Source: Lysobacter alkalisoli
Lineage (GTDB): Bacteria; Pseudomonadota; Gammaproteobacteria; Xanthomonadales; Xanthomonadaceae
Assembly (NCBI RefSeq): GCF_006547045.1
Contig: NZ_CP041242.1
Location: 3,358,001-3,422,000, forward strand
Reading direction: 5' to 3'
Length of the DNA: 64,000 nucleotides
Part shown: piece by piece, positions 52,203 through 60,437 of the stretch
Layout: each line of letters begins with the position of its first letter
How positions within the stretch are numbered: position 1 is the first letter of the stretch
The notes under the pieces: model-generated
What the model saw: only the letters and a program-made list of their open reading frames with translations
The model's database searches: none
Told to the model about the DNA's origin: nothing
Made by a program: the position numbers and the translations under genes

Positions 52203-53210
52203 TCAACGCACGGACACGCCGCCCAGCGCGAAGCCGGAGGCGACCGTGCGCAACGGGTTGCGCAGCGGCGCGCCCAGCTCGGGCAATTCGATCTCGAACA
52301 CGTCGCCGTCGCGCGCGCTCACCTGGTCGGCGAAGCTCAGCGTGGCCGTGCCGAAGAAATGCAGGTGGACGTCGCCGGGGCGACGGTGCGCGGCGTACTT
52401 GAAATGGTGGTACTCAAGGTTGGCCAGCGAGTGGCACATGTTGGCCTCGCCGGTCAGGAAGGGCTTTTCCCACAGCACGTCGCCGTCGCGGCGGATGCGG
52501 CTGGTCCCGCGCAGATCGCGCGACAACTCGCCGGTGCGCAGTTCCGGGCCGACCGCGCAGGCGCGCAGCTTGGAATGCGCCAGGTACAGGTAGTTGCGGC
52601 GCTCGGTGACATGGTCGGAGAACTCGTTGCCGAGGGCGAAACCGAGCCGGTGCGGGGTGCCGTCCGGGCCGATGAGGTACAGGCCGACCAGTTCCGGCTC
52701 CTCGCCGCCGTCCAGCGCGAAGTCCGGCGAATCCAGCGGCGCGCCGGGCGCGGCGACGATGCCGCCATCGCCCTTGTAGAACCATTCCGGCTGCGCGCCC
52801 GGTTGGCCATCGCGCGGGATGCCGCCCTCCACGCCCCATTGGAACATCCGCATCGAGTCGGTCAGCGTGCCCGCCTCGGCCTGCTGCCGGAGGTTCCGGT
52901 GCATCGCATCGCGGGCCGCGGCGCTGCCCAGGTGGGTCAGCCCGGTACCGGTTACCCGGCAGTGCGCCGGATCGGGATGGTGCAGCGGCGCCAGCACGCG
53001 GTTCCGTTCCAGCAGGTCCGCATAGTCCAGGCGTTCTTCGCCGGCGCATTCCGCGGCTATGGCATCGAGCGAGCGCCCGGCGGCGATCGCCGCATTGGCC
53101 AGTTCGTACATCGAGGCGACGCGGTCGAGCCGGCGCACCTGGCGGCCGTCGATACCGACTTCGCCTACGCATACGGCCGAGGAATCGTCGAGAAACTGGA
53201 TCAGTCGCAT
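52203..53210 (-). CDS. AraD1/GguC-family protein (fumarylacetoacetase fold), probable 2-keto-3-deoxyarabonate dehydratase
   Basis: Protein of 335 residues. The C-terminal two thirds match the FAH fold (EWFYKGDGGIV, PELVGLYLIG, NEFSDHVTE, HSKLRACAVGPE) in the AraD1/GguC group, which travels with arabinose/galactose transport and oxidation genes. The likely step is 2-keto-3-deoxy-L-arabonate to 2-oxoglutarate semialdehyde; this is inferred from position between the ALDH gene and the LysR regulator. It is the first gene of the seven-gene operon down to galM. ATG at 53210 with GGAGACG upstream. Confidence 0.82.
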   Translation of the reverse strand: MRLIQFLDDSSAVCVGEVGIDGRQVRRLDRVASMYELANAAIAAGRSLDAIAAECAGEERLDYADLLERNRVLAPLHHPDPAHCRVTGTGLTHLGSAAARDAMHRNLRQQAEAGTLTDSMRMFQWGVEGGIPRDGQPGAQPEWFYKGDGGIVAAPGAPLDSPDFALDGGEEPELVGLYLIGPDGTPHRLGFALGNEFSDHVTERRNYLYLAHSKLRACAVGPELRTGELSRDLRGTSRIRRDGDVLWEKPFLTGEANMCHSLANLEYHHFKYAAHRRPGDVHLHFFGTATLSFADQVSARDGDVFEIELPELGAPLRNPLRTVASGFALGGVSVR

Positions 53211-53355
53211 CGTCTCCGTCCTGCTGGGTCCGCTGCCTGGCCGTATGGCAGGCATGGGCGGCTCGGGCTCGGCAGGCGTGCAGCCGCCGGACAGCACCAA
53301 TGGTCTTATTCTGCGGGCTTCATGGATATGCTACAAATAGGTAAATCATCATTAT

Positions 53356-53375
53356 CGATATACAAATCGATATCG
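53356..53375. promoter_or_regulatory. Operator CGATAT-N8-ATATCG between AraD1 operon and LysR
   Basis: Perfect 6-bp arms and 8-bp spacer. The same arms and spacing recur at 55245-55266. It lies 10 bp before the GTG of the LysR gene and 146 bp upstream of the minus-strand operon. This suits autorepression and activation of the divergent operon. Confidence 0.68.
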
Positions 53376-53384
53376 GAACATGCC

Positions 53385-54359
53385 GTGTCCATCACGCCTC
53401 CCTGGTTCGTCCGCGCCCACCTCAAGACCCGGCAGCTGATGCTGGTGATCGCCATCGAGGAACACGGCAACGTCCATCGCGCCGCGGAGGCGCTGAACAT
53501 GTCGCAGCCGGCAGCCTCCAAGCTGCTCAAGAGCCTGGAGGTCCTGATCGGGGTTCCGCTCTTCGACCGGCTGCCCCGCGCCATGCGCCCGACCTGGTAC
53601 GGGGAAAGCATGATCCGCCACGCCCGCATCGCCCTGTCCAGCCTCGGCGAGGCCGGCGCCGAGATCGAAGCGCTCAAGGCCGGGCATGCCGGCAACGTGA
53701 CCATCGGCGCCATCGCAGGGCCGGCCATGACCCTGCTGCCGCCGGCCCTGGCCCGGATCTCCCAGGCCTATCCCGACCTGCGCGTGTCGCTGGTGGTGGA
53801 CGGCAGCGACGTGCTACTGGAACAACTGGCGCAGAACAGGATCGACCTGATGATCGGACGCCTGTTCGCTCGCCACGACAAGCGCCACCTGCATTACCAG
53901 CCGGTGGCCGAGGAACAGGTCTGCGCGATCGCCCGGCCAGGGCACCCTCTGCTTTCGCTGGGAAACCCGCAGTTGCGCGACTTGGCGCTGGCGTCGTGGG
54001 TGGTGCCGCCGGAGGGCAGCATCCTGCGCCACCGCTTCGAACTGATGTTCCAGTCCGCCGGGCTCGAGGTCCCGCGGCGCATGATCGGCACCGCCGCGCT
54101 GGTATTGCTGCCGCGCCTGCTGCAGGAAAGCGACCATCTCGCCGTGGTGCCGGTGGACATCGCCCGGCACTACGCCGAGCACGGCCTGGCCCGGACCGTG
54201 CCGCTGGAGCTCTCCTGCAACATGGATTCGTTCGGCTTCATCACCCGCACCGACTGGCTGCTGTCTCCAGGAGCACGCACCGTGCTGGATGCCCTGAAGG
54301 ACGCCGCTGCGGATATCTACACACCGAAGGCGCGGGGCAACCGGAAAAGCGGGAACTGA
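53385..54359 (+). CDS. LysR-family regulator of the arabinose cluster, GbpR-like
   Basis: Protein of 324 residues from the GTG at 53385 (GTG TCC ATC ACG; PPWFVRAHLKTRQL follows). N-terminal winged helix (LMLVIAIEEHGNVHRAAEALNMSQ and PAASKLLKSLE) and the usual effector-binding domain. In-frame ATGs at 53322 and 53328 would put the operator inside the coding part and give an odd N-terminus, so I prefer the GTG, which also gives the same length as the first LysR. It is divergent from the AraD1 operon. Inducer presumably an arabinose or galactose derivative. Confidence 0.88.
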   Translation: MSITPPWFVRAHLKTRQLMLVIAIEEHGNVHRAAEALNMSQPAASKLLKSLEVLIGVPLFDRLPRAMRPTWYGESMIRHARIALSSLGEAGAEIEALKAGHAGNVTIGAIAGPAMTLLPPALARISQAYPDLRVSLVVDGSDVLLEQLAQNRIDLMIGRLFARHDKRHLHYQPVAEEQVCAIARPGHPLLSLGNPQLRDLALASWVVPPEGSILRHRFELMFQSAGLEVPRRMIGTAALVLLPRLLQESDHLAVVPVDIARHYAEHGLARTVPLELSCNMDSFGFITRTDWLLSPGARTVLDALKDAAADIYTPKARGNRKSGN

Positions 54360-54360
54360 C

Positions 54361-54380
54361 CGGACGCACGCCGGCGTCCG
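54361..54380. terminator. Stem-loop between convergent LysR and SDR genes
   Basis: Perfect 7-bp stem (CGGACGC / GCGTCCG) with a 6-nt loop directly after the LysR stop, in the 45-bp gap between two converging genes. No T tract on either side. Position favours a bidirectional terminator. Confidence 0.45.
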
Positions 54381-54404
54381 GAATCGCCTTCGGGATCCGC
54401 CCGC

Positions 54405-55214
54405 TCAGGACCAGCCGGCATCGACCACGTATTCCTGCGCGGTGCAGGCGCGGGCCTGGTCGGACGCGAGGAACAGCACCATCGCGGCGATGTCTTCGGG
54501 ATAGACCTTGTCGGGCATGCACTGGTTGCGCGCCAGTTCGCGCTCGCCTTCCGCGTCCAGCCACAGGCTCACCTGACGCTCGGTCATCACCCAGCCCGGA
54601 GTGACGACGTTGATGCGGATGCGCGAGGCGCCCAGCTCGTGCGCCAGCCCGCGGGTGAGCCCGTTCACCGACGACTTGGTGGTGGCGTAGACCGGATAGC
54701 CTCCGGTCTTGGTCTGCCAGCCGGTGGAGCCCAGATTGACGATCGAGCCGCCGCCGAGCCGCCGCATGCCTGGCACGATCGCCTGGATCGCGAAGAACGC
54801 CGGACGCTGGTTGATCGCCACCCGCCGGTCCCAGTAGTCCGGGGTCACCTCGTCCAGCCGGTGGCGGTCGTCGCTGCCGACGTTGTTGACCAGCACGTGA
54901 AAATCGCCCAGTTCGGCCGCCGCATCGGCGATCGCCTGCTGCAGCGCGGCCACGTCCACGACATCGCAGCGCCGCATCCATGGCCGCGGCCCGCCGGCGG
55001 CGGCGATACGCTCGACCAGCGCCCGCCCCTCCTCCTCGGCCACGTCGACGAAGGCGACCTGCGCGCCCTGGCGGGCGAAGGCCTCGACCAGTGCCGCGCC
55101 GATGCCGCTGCCTCCGCCGGTGACGAACACGCGGCGCCCCCGCAGTTCGGGATAGAGCGCCTGGCCGATGGCCGCACCGGAGGCCGGCTCGGCGGAAGTG
55201 TCGGGACGATGCAC
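54405..55214 (-). CDS. SDR sugar 1-dehydrogenase (L-arabinose / D-galactose type)
   Basis: Protein of 269 residues. Rossmann motif VTGGGSGIGAALVEAF, NNVGS, catalytic Ser in NLGSTGW and YATTK (Tyr-x-x-x-Lys). The C-terminus CTAQEYVVDAGW is typical of arabinose/galactose 1-dehydrogenases. It oxidises the sugar to the lactone, the first step of the pathway. The GTG at 55214 is set by a strong GGAGGA site seven bases upstream; the frame continues to a TTG at 55241 but that overlaps the operator. It is divergent from the sugar-acid dehydratase. It may also replace the broken SDR of the dgo operon. Confidence 0.86.
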   Translation of the reverse strand: MHRPDTSAEPASGAAIGQALYPELRGRRVFVTGGGSGIGAALVEAFARQGAQVAFVDVAEEEGRALVERIAAAGGPRPWMRRCDVVDVAALQQAIADAAAELGDFHVLVNNVGSDDRHRLDEVTPDYWDRRVAINQRPAFFAIQAIVPGMRRLGGGSIVNLGSTGWQTKTGGYPVYATTKSSVNGLTRGLAHELGASRIRINVVTPGWVMTERQVSLWLDAEGERELARNQCMPDKVYPEDIAAMVLFLASDQARACTAQEYVVDAGWS

Positions 55215-55387
55215 GCTGGATTCCTCCGCTGGATGAGACAAAAATCGATATCCGAATGTATATCGAATTCGGCGATATTGTTATTTCCGAAGCATCAATA
55301 TGCCTAGTAGCATCATCGCCGTAAAGTGCCGCCGCGCACCGGTGGCTCCCGGTTTCCGCATTCCTTTTCCGAGGGAACGCTTCATCC
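55215..55387. promoter_or_regulatory. Divergent promoter of SDR and dehydratase genes
   Basis: AT-rich centre (55240-55310) between two divergent genes. It carries the dyad described at 55245-55266, an extra CGAATTCG palindrome (55264-55271) and a further CGATAT half-site at 55273. Confidence 0.5.
55245..55266. promoter_or_regulatory. Operator TCGATAT-N8-ATATCGA between SDR and dehydratase
   Basis: Perfect 7-bp arms with an 8-bp spacer, 31 bp upstream of the SDR GTG. It shares arms and spacing with the site at 53356-53375, so both are probably bound by the LysR encoded between them. Confidence 0.7.
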
Positions 55388-57112
55388 ATGGACTCACCCG
55401 ATAAGCCGCTTCGGCGCAGCCAGGCGTGGTTCGGTCGCGAAGGCAAGCAAGGGTTCTACTACCGCAGCTGGCTCAAGAGCCTCGGCGTTCCGCACGACAT
55501 GTTCGACGGGCGTCCGGTCATCGGCATCTGCAACACCTGGTCGGAGCTGGCGCCGTGCAACAGTTCGCTGCGCGAACTGGCCGAGCACGTCAAGCGCGGC
55601 GTCTACGAGGCCGGCGGATTCCCGCTCGAGTTCCCGGTGATGTCGCTGGGCGAGACCCAGATGCGGCCCACCGCCATGCTGTTCCGCAACCTGGCCAGCA
55701 TGGACGTCGAGGAGTCCATACGCGCCAATCCCATCGACGGCGTCGTGCTGCTGATGGGATGCGACAAGACCACCCCGTCGCTGCTGCTGGGCGCGGCCAG
55801 CGTGGACCTGCCCACGATCGGCCTGTCCGGCGGCCCGGCGCTGTCGGGCAACTGGCGAGGCAACCCGATCGGTTCGGGCACCGGCGTGATCCAGATGTCG
55901 GAGATGGTGCGCGCCGGCGAAATGAGCCAGCAGGAGTTCGTCGATGCCGAGGCGTGCATGCAGCGCTCCAAGGGCAGCTGCATGACCATGGGCACGGCTT
56001 CGACCATGGCCTGCATGGTCGAGGCGCTGGGCATGTCGCTGCCGGAGAACGCGGCGATCCCGGCGGTGGATGCGCGTCGCTTCCGCCTGGCGCACCTCAC
56101 CGGCCGCCGCATCGTGCGGATGGTCGAGGAAGACCTGCGCATGTCGCGCATCCTGACCCGCGCCGCATTCGAGAATGCCATCCGCGCCAATGCCGCGGTC
56201 GGCGGCTCCACCAACGCGGTGATCCACCTGCTGGCGCTGGCCGGGCGCCTGGGCGTGCCGCTGACCTTGCAGGATTGGGACGATATCGGCTCGAAACTGC
56301 CCTGTCTGGCGGACCTGAAACCCTCCGGCCAGCATCTGATGGAGGACTTCTACTACGCGGGCGGCCTGCCGGCGGTGCTGCGCGAGATCGTCGGCGAACT
56401 GGACCTGGACGCGCTCACCGCAAACGGCCGCACGCTCGGTGAGAACATCGCCGACGCGCCCTGCTGGAACCGCGAGGTCATCCGCAGCATCGATGCGCCG
56501 TTCAAGCCCGAGGCTGGCATCGCCGTGCTGCGCGGCAACCTGGCGCCCGACGGCGCGATCGTCAAGCCGTCGGCGGCCTCGCCGCACCTGCTGCGGCACC
56601 GCGGGCGCGCGGTGGTGTTCGAGAACATCGAGGATTTCAGGGCGCGCATCGACGACGAAGCGCTGGACATCGACGAAACCTGCGTAATGGTGCTGAAGAA
56701 CTGCGGCCCGCGCGGCTATCCCGGCATGGCCGAAGTCGGCAACATGCCGCTGCCTCCGAAGCTGCTGCGCCGGGGCGTCACCGACATGGTGCGCATCTCG
56801 GATGCGCGCATGAGCGGCACCGCTTACGGCACCGTGGTGCTGCACGTCTCGCCGGAGGCCGCCGTCGGCGGTTCCCTGGCGCTGGTGCGCGACGGCGATT
56901 CCATCGAACTCGATGTGCCCGGACGCCGGTTGCATCTGGACGTCGACGAGGCCGAACTGGAGCGCCGCCGCGTCGAATGGCGCGAGGCGCCGCGCCCCGC
57001 ACGTGGCTGGGCCCGGCTCTATTTCGATCATGTGCAGCAGGCCCATCTCGGCGCCGATCTCGACATCCTGGTCGGGGGCAGCGGCGACCTCGTCGAACGC
57101 GATTCGCACTGA
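55388..57112 (+). CDS. IlvD/Edd-family sugar-acid dehydratase, probable L-arabonate dehydratase
   Basis: Protein of 574 residues. Fe-S ligand Cys57 in TWSELAPCN, the second Cys in LMGCDKTTPS and the third in KGSCMTMGTAS; the C-terminal catalytic Ser block is ARMSGTAYGTVVLHV. The length and the blocks fit the L-arabonate/D-xylonate/D-fuconate branch ([2Fe-2S]) rather than dihydroxyacid dehydratase. It makes 2-keto-3-deoxyarabonate, the substrate of the AraD1 protein. It is divergent from the SDR and shares the operator with it. Confidence 0.9.
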   Translation: MDSPDKPLRRSQAWFGREGKQGFYYRSWLKSLGVPHDMFDGRPVIGICNTWSELAPCNSSLRELAEHVKRGVYEAGGFPLEFPVMSLGETQMRPTAMLFRNLASMDVEESIRANPIDGVVLLMGCDKTTPSLLLGAASVDLPTIGLSGGPALSGNWRGNPIGSGTGVIQMSEMVRAGEMSQQEFVDAEACMQRSKGSCMTMGTASTMACMVEALGMSLPENAAIPAVDARRFRLAHLTGRRIVRMVEEDLRMSRILTRAAFENAIRANAAVGGSTNAVIHLLALAGRLGVPLTLQDWDDIGSKLPCLADLKPSGQHLMEDFYYAGGLPAVLREIVGELDLDALTANGRTLGENIADAPCWNREVIRSIDAPFKPEAGIAVLRGNLAPDGAIVKPSAASPHLLRHRGRAVVFENIEDFRARIDDEALDIDETCVMVLKNCGPRGYPGMAEVGNMPLPPKLLRRGVTDMVRISDARMSGTAYGTVVLHVSPEAAVGGSLALVRDGDSIELDVPGRRLHLDVDEAELERRRVEWREAPRPARGWARLYFDHVQQAHLGADLDILVGGSGDLVERDSH

Positions 57113-57122
57113 CGGAGGGCAT

Positions 57123-57200
57123 ATGCAGCTTCCGTGGCGGCCGGTGGGCCGCATCGTCGATACCGCACGCATCACCGTCGTGACGGGTGAACAAGAATGA
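57123..57200 (+). CDS. 25-codon ORF after the dehydratase, probable truncated gene
   Basis: It begins MQLPWRPVGR and ends VTGEQE-stop. It has GGAGG five to six bases before the ATG and follows the dehydratase stop by 10 bp, as a real next cistron would. No family is recognised at this length. I read it as the 5' end of a lost gene now running into the GH2 leader; it could also be a small leader peptide. Confidence 0.35.
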   Translation: MQLPWRPVGRIVDTARITVVTGEQE

Positions 57201-57213
57201 GGAACTGACCACC

Positions 57214-59658
57214 GTGCGAAACATCCCGGCAAGGCACAGACGTCTGACGGCCGCATTGCTCATGGCGATGGCCGCATCGCCCGCCTGGGCGGAAGTCCGC
57301 AGCCTGTCGCAGGACTGGCTGTTCCATGCCGGCGAGGCCGCAGACGCGCAACACAGCGCCTTCGACGACCGGGCCTGGCAGCGGGTGGCCGTGCCGCACG
57401 ACTTCTCGATCATGGACAGGCCCGACGGCAGCGCGCCGTTCGATGCGGACGCCATCAGCGGCCAGGATTCTGGCTATCTGCCGGGCGGCACCGGCTGGTA
57501 CCGCCGCCAGCTGACGCTCACGCCGGCCGAGGCGTCGCGCATCGTGCGGCTGAACTTCGAAGCCGTGTACATGGACGCCGACATCTGGGTGAACGGCGAA
57601 CATCTGAAGAAGCATCGGTACGGCTATACCGCGTTTTCGGTCGACCTGACCGGCAAGGTTCGCGCCGGCGACAACACCCTCGTCGTGCGCGTCGACCATG
57701 CCGATCCGTCATCGCGCTGGTATGCCGGCTCGGGGCTGATCCGGCCGGTCGCGCTGGAAATCCTCGATCCGGTCCATGTCGAGCCCGAAAGCGTTTTCGT
57801 CTCCACCCCGGTGGCGGCCGAAGACCGGGGCGTGGTTTCGGTGCGCGCCGCCATCGCCAACCGGTCGGGCAAGACGCAATCCGCCGAATGGGTGACCCGG
57901 GTGGTGGCGGCCAACGGCGAGACCGTGGCCGAGGCGCGGCAGACGCATGCGGTCGCCGCCGGTGCGCGCGCGCAGCCTTCACTGGAACTGACCGTGGCCA
58001 GGCCGCGCCTGTGGTCTCCGGATTCCCCCAATCTCTACACCTTGGTCCAGGAGGTCCGCATCGGTGGCGAAACCGTCGACGAAAGGCGCACCCGCTTCGG
58101 CATCCGCACGATCGCCCTGGATTCCGCCAACGGCCTGCGCATCAATGGCCAGCCGGTGCTGCTGCGCGGCGGCAACATCCACCACGACAACTACATGATC
58201 GGCGCCGCCGGCGCGCCCGACGCGGAGGCCCGCAAGGTCGCGCTGATGAAGGCCGCCGGGTACAACGCCATCCGCAGCGCACACAATCCGGCCAGCCGGG
58301 CCACGCTCGACGCCGCCGACGAGTTGGGCATGCTGGTCATCAACGAAGCCTTCGACAGCTGGAACAAGAGCAAGAAGCCGCTGGACTATTCGCGCTTCTT
58401 CGCCGAGGACTGGCAGCAGGACATCGACAGCATGGTCCTGGGCAGCCGCAACCATCCCAGCGTGCTGTTCTGGAGCATCGGCAACGAGATCCCCGAGGAC
58501 GGCACGCCCGAGGGCGTCGAAACCGGCCGCAAGCTTGCCGAGCGCGTGCGCAGCCTCGACCCGACCCGGCCCGTCACCCAGGGCATCAACGCCGACCCGC
58601 CGAAAAGCACGAACCAGGCCGCGGTGCTGGACGTCGTCGGCTACAACTACCACGCCCACATTTTCGCCGAGGAGCACGAGCGGCTTCCCGAGCTGACCAT
58701 GTACACCTCCGAATCCCTGCCGCAAGACCTGTTTTCCTACTGGCGCGCCGTAGAAACCATGCCGTGGGTGATCGGCGACTTCGTCTGGACCGCGGTCGAT
58801 TATCTGGGCGAAGCCGGCATCGGCTGGATGGGCTACAGCCAGGACTGGCAGAAGCTCGGCCCGTATCCCTGGCACCTGGCGTATTGCGGCGAGATAGACG
58901 CGACCGGGCGCTTGCGCCCGGCGGCCTACTACCGACAGGTGGTGTGGAAGACCGGCATCACCCCGATTTCCGCGTTCGTCCGGCAGCCCGAGGGCACCGA
59001 GGACCTGCCCGACCGCGACTTCTACCCGACCGAGCCGCCCCACCTCGACTGGTCGCTGGACGACGTGCATCCCAGCTGGACCTGGCCGGGACAGGAAGGC
59101 CGGCGCCAGGAAGTGCTGGTCTATTCCGAACTGCCGGAAGTGGAATTGTTCCTCAACGGAAAGAGCCTGGGGCGCAAGCCGGTCGGCGTGGACAGCGAAT
59201 ACAAGGCTGTCTACCAAGTGCCCTACGCGCCGGGACGCCTGCTCGCGGTGGGTTATCGCGACGGCCGCGAGGCCGCTCGCTGGGAACTGCGCACGGCCGG
59301 CCAGCCGGCCATCGCCGTCGCAACCGCGGACCGCTCGCAGCTCACGGCCAATGGCGAGGATCTGGTTTACGTCACCGTGGAACTGCACGACGCCGACGGC
59401 ACGCCCATCTATGCCCGCAACGACGACCGTCAGGTACGCGTGCGCGTGAGCGGCGCAGGCACCCTGGCCGGCATCGGCAACGGCAATCCGATCGACGTTT
59501 CCAGCTTCCAGTCCGGCGAACGCAAGACCTTCCATGGACGCGTGGTCGCCGTGGTTCGTGCCGACACCCGGGCCGGTCCCATCGTGGTCGATATCGATGC
59601 GGAAGGCCTGCCCTCCCGCCAAGTACGGCTGAACGCGATCGCGCCGCAACCCTTCTGA
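57214..59658 (+). CDS. GH2 beta-galactosidase
   Basis: Protein of 814 residues from GTG 57214 (RNIPARHRRL, then AALLMAMAASPAWA as signal peptide). Another GTG at 57187 is possible. Sugar-binding domain with GTGWYRRQL and GYTAFSVDLTG; barrel with NGLRINGQPVLLRGGNIHHD, acid/base Glu in FWSIGNEIPE and nucleophile Glu in MYTSESLPQD. C-terminal DUF4982-like (VYSELPEVELFLNGKSLG) and Ig-like domains. It is the usual architecture of Bacteroidetes/Xanthomonas periplasmic beta-galactosidases. On the plus strand behind the arabonate dehydratase, so it may share that promoter. Confidence 0.9.
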   Translation: MRNIPARHRRLTAALLMAMAASPAWAEVRSLSQDWLFHAGEAADAQHSAFDDRAWQRVAVPHDFSIMDRPDGSAPFDADAISGQDSGYLPGGTGWYRRQLTLTPAEASRIVRLNFEAVYMDADIWVNGEHLKKHRYGYTAFSVDLTGKVRAGDNTLVVRVDHADPSSRWYAGSGLIRPVALEILDPVHVEPESVFVSTPVAAEDRGVVSVRAAIANRSGKTQSAEWVTRVVAANGETVAEARQTHAVAAGARAQPSLELTVARPRLWSPDSPNLYTLVQEVRIGGETVDERRTRFGIRTIALDSANGLRINGQPVLLRGGNIHHDNYMIGAAGAPDAEARKVALMKAAGYNAIRSAHNPASRATLDAADELGMLVINEAFDSWNKSKKPLDYSRFFAEDWQQDIDSMVLGSRNHPSVLFWSIGNEIPEDGTPEGVETGRKLAERVRSLDPTRPVTQGINADPPKSTNQAAVLDVVGYNYHAHIFAEEHERLPELTMYTSESLPQDLFSYWRAVETMPWVIGDFVWTAVDYLGEAGIGWMGYSQDWQKLGPYPWHLAYCGEIDATGRLRPAAYYRQVVWKTGITPISAFVRQPEGTEDLPDRDFYPTEPPHLDWSLDDVHPSWTWPGQEGRRQEVLVYSELPEVELFLNGKSLGRKPVGVDSEYKAVYQVPYAPGRLLAVGYRDGREAARWELRTAGQPAIAVATADRSQLTANGEDLVYVTVELHDADGTPIYARNDDRQVRVRVSGAGTLAGIGNGNPIDVSSFQSGERKTFHGRVVAVVRADTRAGPIVVDIDAEGLPSRQVRLNAIAPQPF

Positions 59659-59669
59659 ATGGATCGATT

Positions 59670-59999
59670 CTCAGCCGTACCGCGGCGCCGACACCCCCGC
59701 TTTGCAGCTTCGCCTCCTGGTACAGCCGCTCCACACGCTTGTAGTTCACCACCGGTCCTGCCTATCGAGGCTTCAGATGGATCATTCCCACGCCGTGCGC
59801 TTGTATCGCTGTGCCAGCGCCGAAATGCTTTCGCGCAGCTCAACATTGCGATTCGGCCGCGGCTGGTAGCGGTACGCACCGGCACTCATGCGCACGACCG
59901 CCAACGCTCGCTGCTCGCTCAGCCCTTGCCCACCAGATGCCGCACCAGCGTCCGACGCGCAGGTGCGCTCACCACGTTTTTCGCAGGGCATCCTTGATC
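59670..59999 (-). mobile_element. IS3-family transposase (orfAB) remnant
   Basis: The minus strand reads VIKDALRKTW-stop (end of orfA). Through an A5 slippage-like site it continues in orfB (VVSAPARRTLVRHLV). After a 1-nt deletion it continues LSEQRALAVVRMSAGAYRYQ and later VVNYKRVERLYQEAKLQ, with an in-frame stop between (HLKPR-stop). The DDE part is missing and the copy stops just after the GH2 gene. It is a dead fragment lying between GH2 and the tRNA gene. Confidence 0.8.
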
Positions 60000-60052
60000 A
60001 CGTCGTTTCAAAACCGGCGGGGGACGTCGCCCTCGGGCGGAGTATGCGTGTT

Positions 60053-60387
60053 TGGTGGGCCCACCAGGATTCGAACCTGGAACCAAGGGATTCGCGTGGT
60101 CCGGGGGTTTCCTCCCGGCGCGGACTATCTCTTCACCCTTCGCCGCATGCACTGGGCATGCAACGGGTGGGGTGCGGGACGCTCGAGCCTGTGATCAAGG
60201 GCGCTGAAGCCCTCAGGTAGTCTCTGCACCTTCCGGCGGTGTACCGCCGGCTTGGCTCAGGGTTGCCACCGTCCGTGCCATGCACGCCGCTGAGGTTTCC
60301 CTGAATTCATCCCGTTCCCGTCCGCGCATTCCTGCGCGGCGGCACCTTTCGATGAGTCCCCTGCTCTAACCGTTGAGCTATAGGCCC
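60053..60387 (-). tRNA. tRNA-Ile(CAU) interrupted by a group I intron
   Basis: The exons are 60352-60387 (36 nt, ending in the anticodon CAU) and 60053-60092 (40 nt, encoding the 3' CCA). Joined they give a standard 76-nt cloverleaf: acceptor GGGCCUA/UGGGCCC, anticodon stem GGGGA/UCCCU with loop CUCAUAA, T arm CCAGG/CCUGG. The anticodon arm with GACTCATAAUC matches E. coli tRNA-Ile2 (ileX) rather than elongator Met, so C34 would be modified to lysidine by TilS to read AUA. The insertion lies between U36 and A37. GH92 is just upstream on the same strand. Confidence 0.93.
60093..60351 (-). ncRNA. Group I intron (IC3-like) in tRNA-Ile2
   Basis: 259 nt, ending with the terminal G before exon AAUCCC. 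The internal guide GUG (60343-60345) pairs with exon CAU and gives the U-G wobble at the 5' splice site, as in the Azoarcus tRNA-Ile intron. The conserved core elements are in order: P (TTCAGGGAAACC, 60294-60307), Q (CTGAGCCAAGC, 60250-60261), R (GTGCAGAGACTA, 60218-60229) and S (AAGAGATAGTCC, 60122-60133). There is no room for an endonuclease gene. It should self-splice to make the mature tRNA. Confidence 0.92.
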
Positions 60388-60400
60388 GTAGCCCCGCATT

Positions 60401-60418
60401 CTACCCAATCCCGGGTAG
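60401..60418 (-). other. Short stem-loop between GH92 and tRNA genes
   Basis: 6-bp stem CTACCC/GGGTAG with a 6-nt loop in the 50-bp gap after GH92. It may slow or stop the GH92 transcript before the tRNA. Without a T tract this is weak. A TAGAAT hexamer on the minus strand in the same gap could be the -10 of a tRNA promoter. Confidence 0.3.
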
Positions 60419-60437
60419 ACCCAGCGGGACTGCATGC

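Noticed and set aside
52359-53384. N-terminal extension of the second LysR to a 666-codon protein
   Set aside because: It would read through the AraD1 gene in antisense and through the operator; the LysR fold begins after the GTG at 53385.
60093-60351. Intron region read as protein-coding on the minus strand (frame joined to GH92-like upstream text)
   Set aside because: The conserved group I core and exact tRNA exons explain the sequence; no codon pattern.
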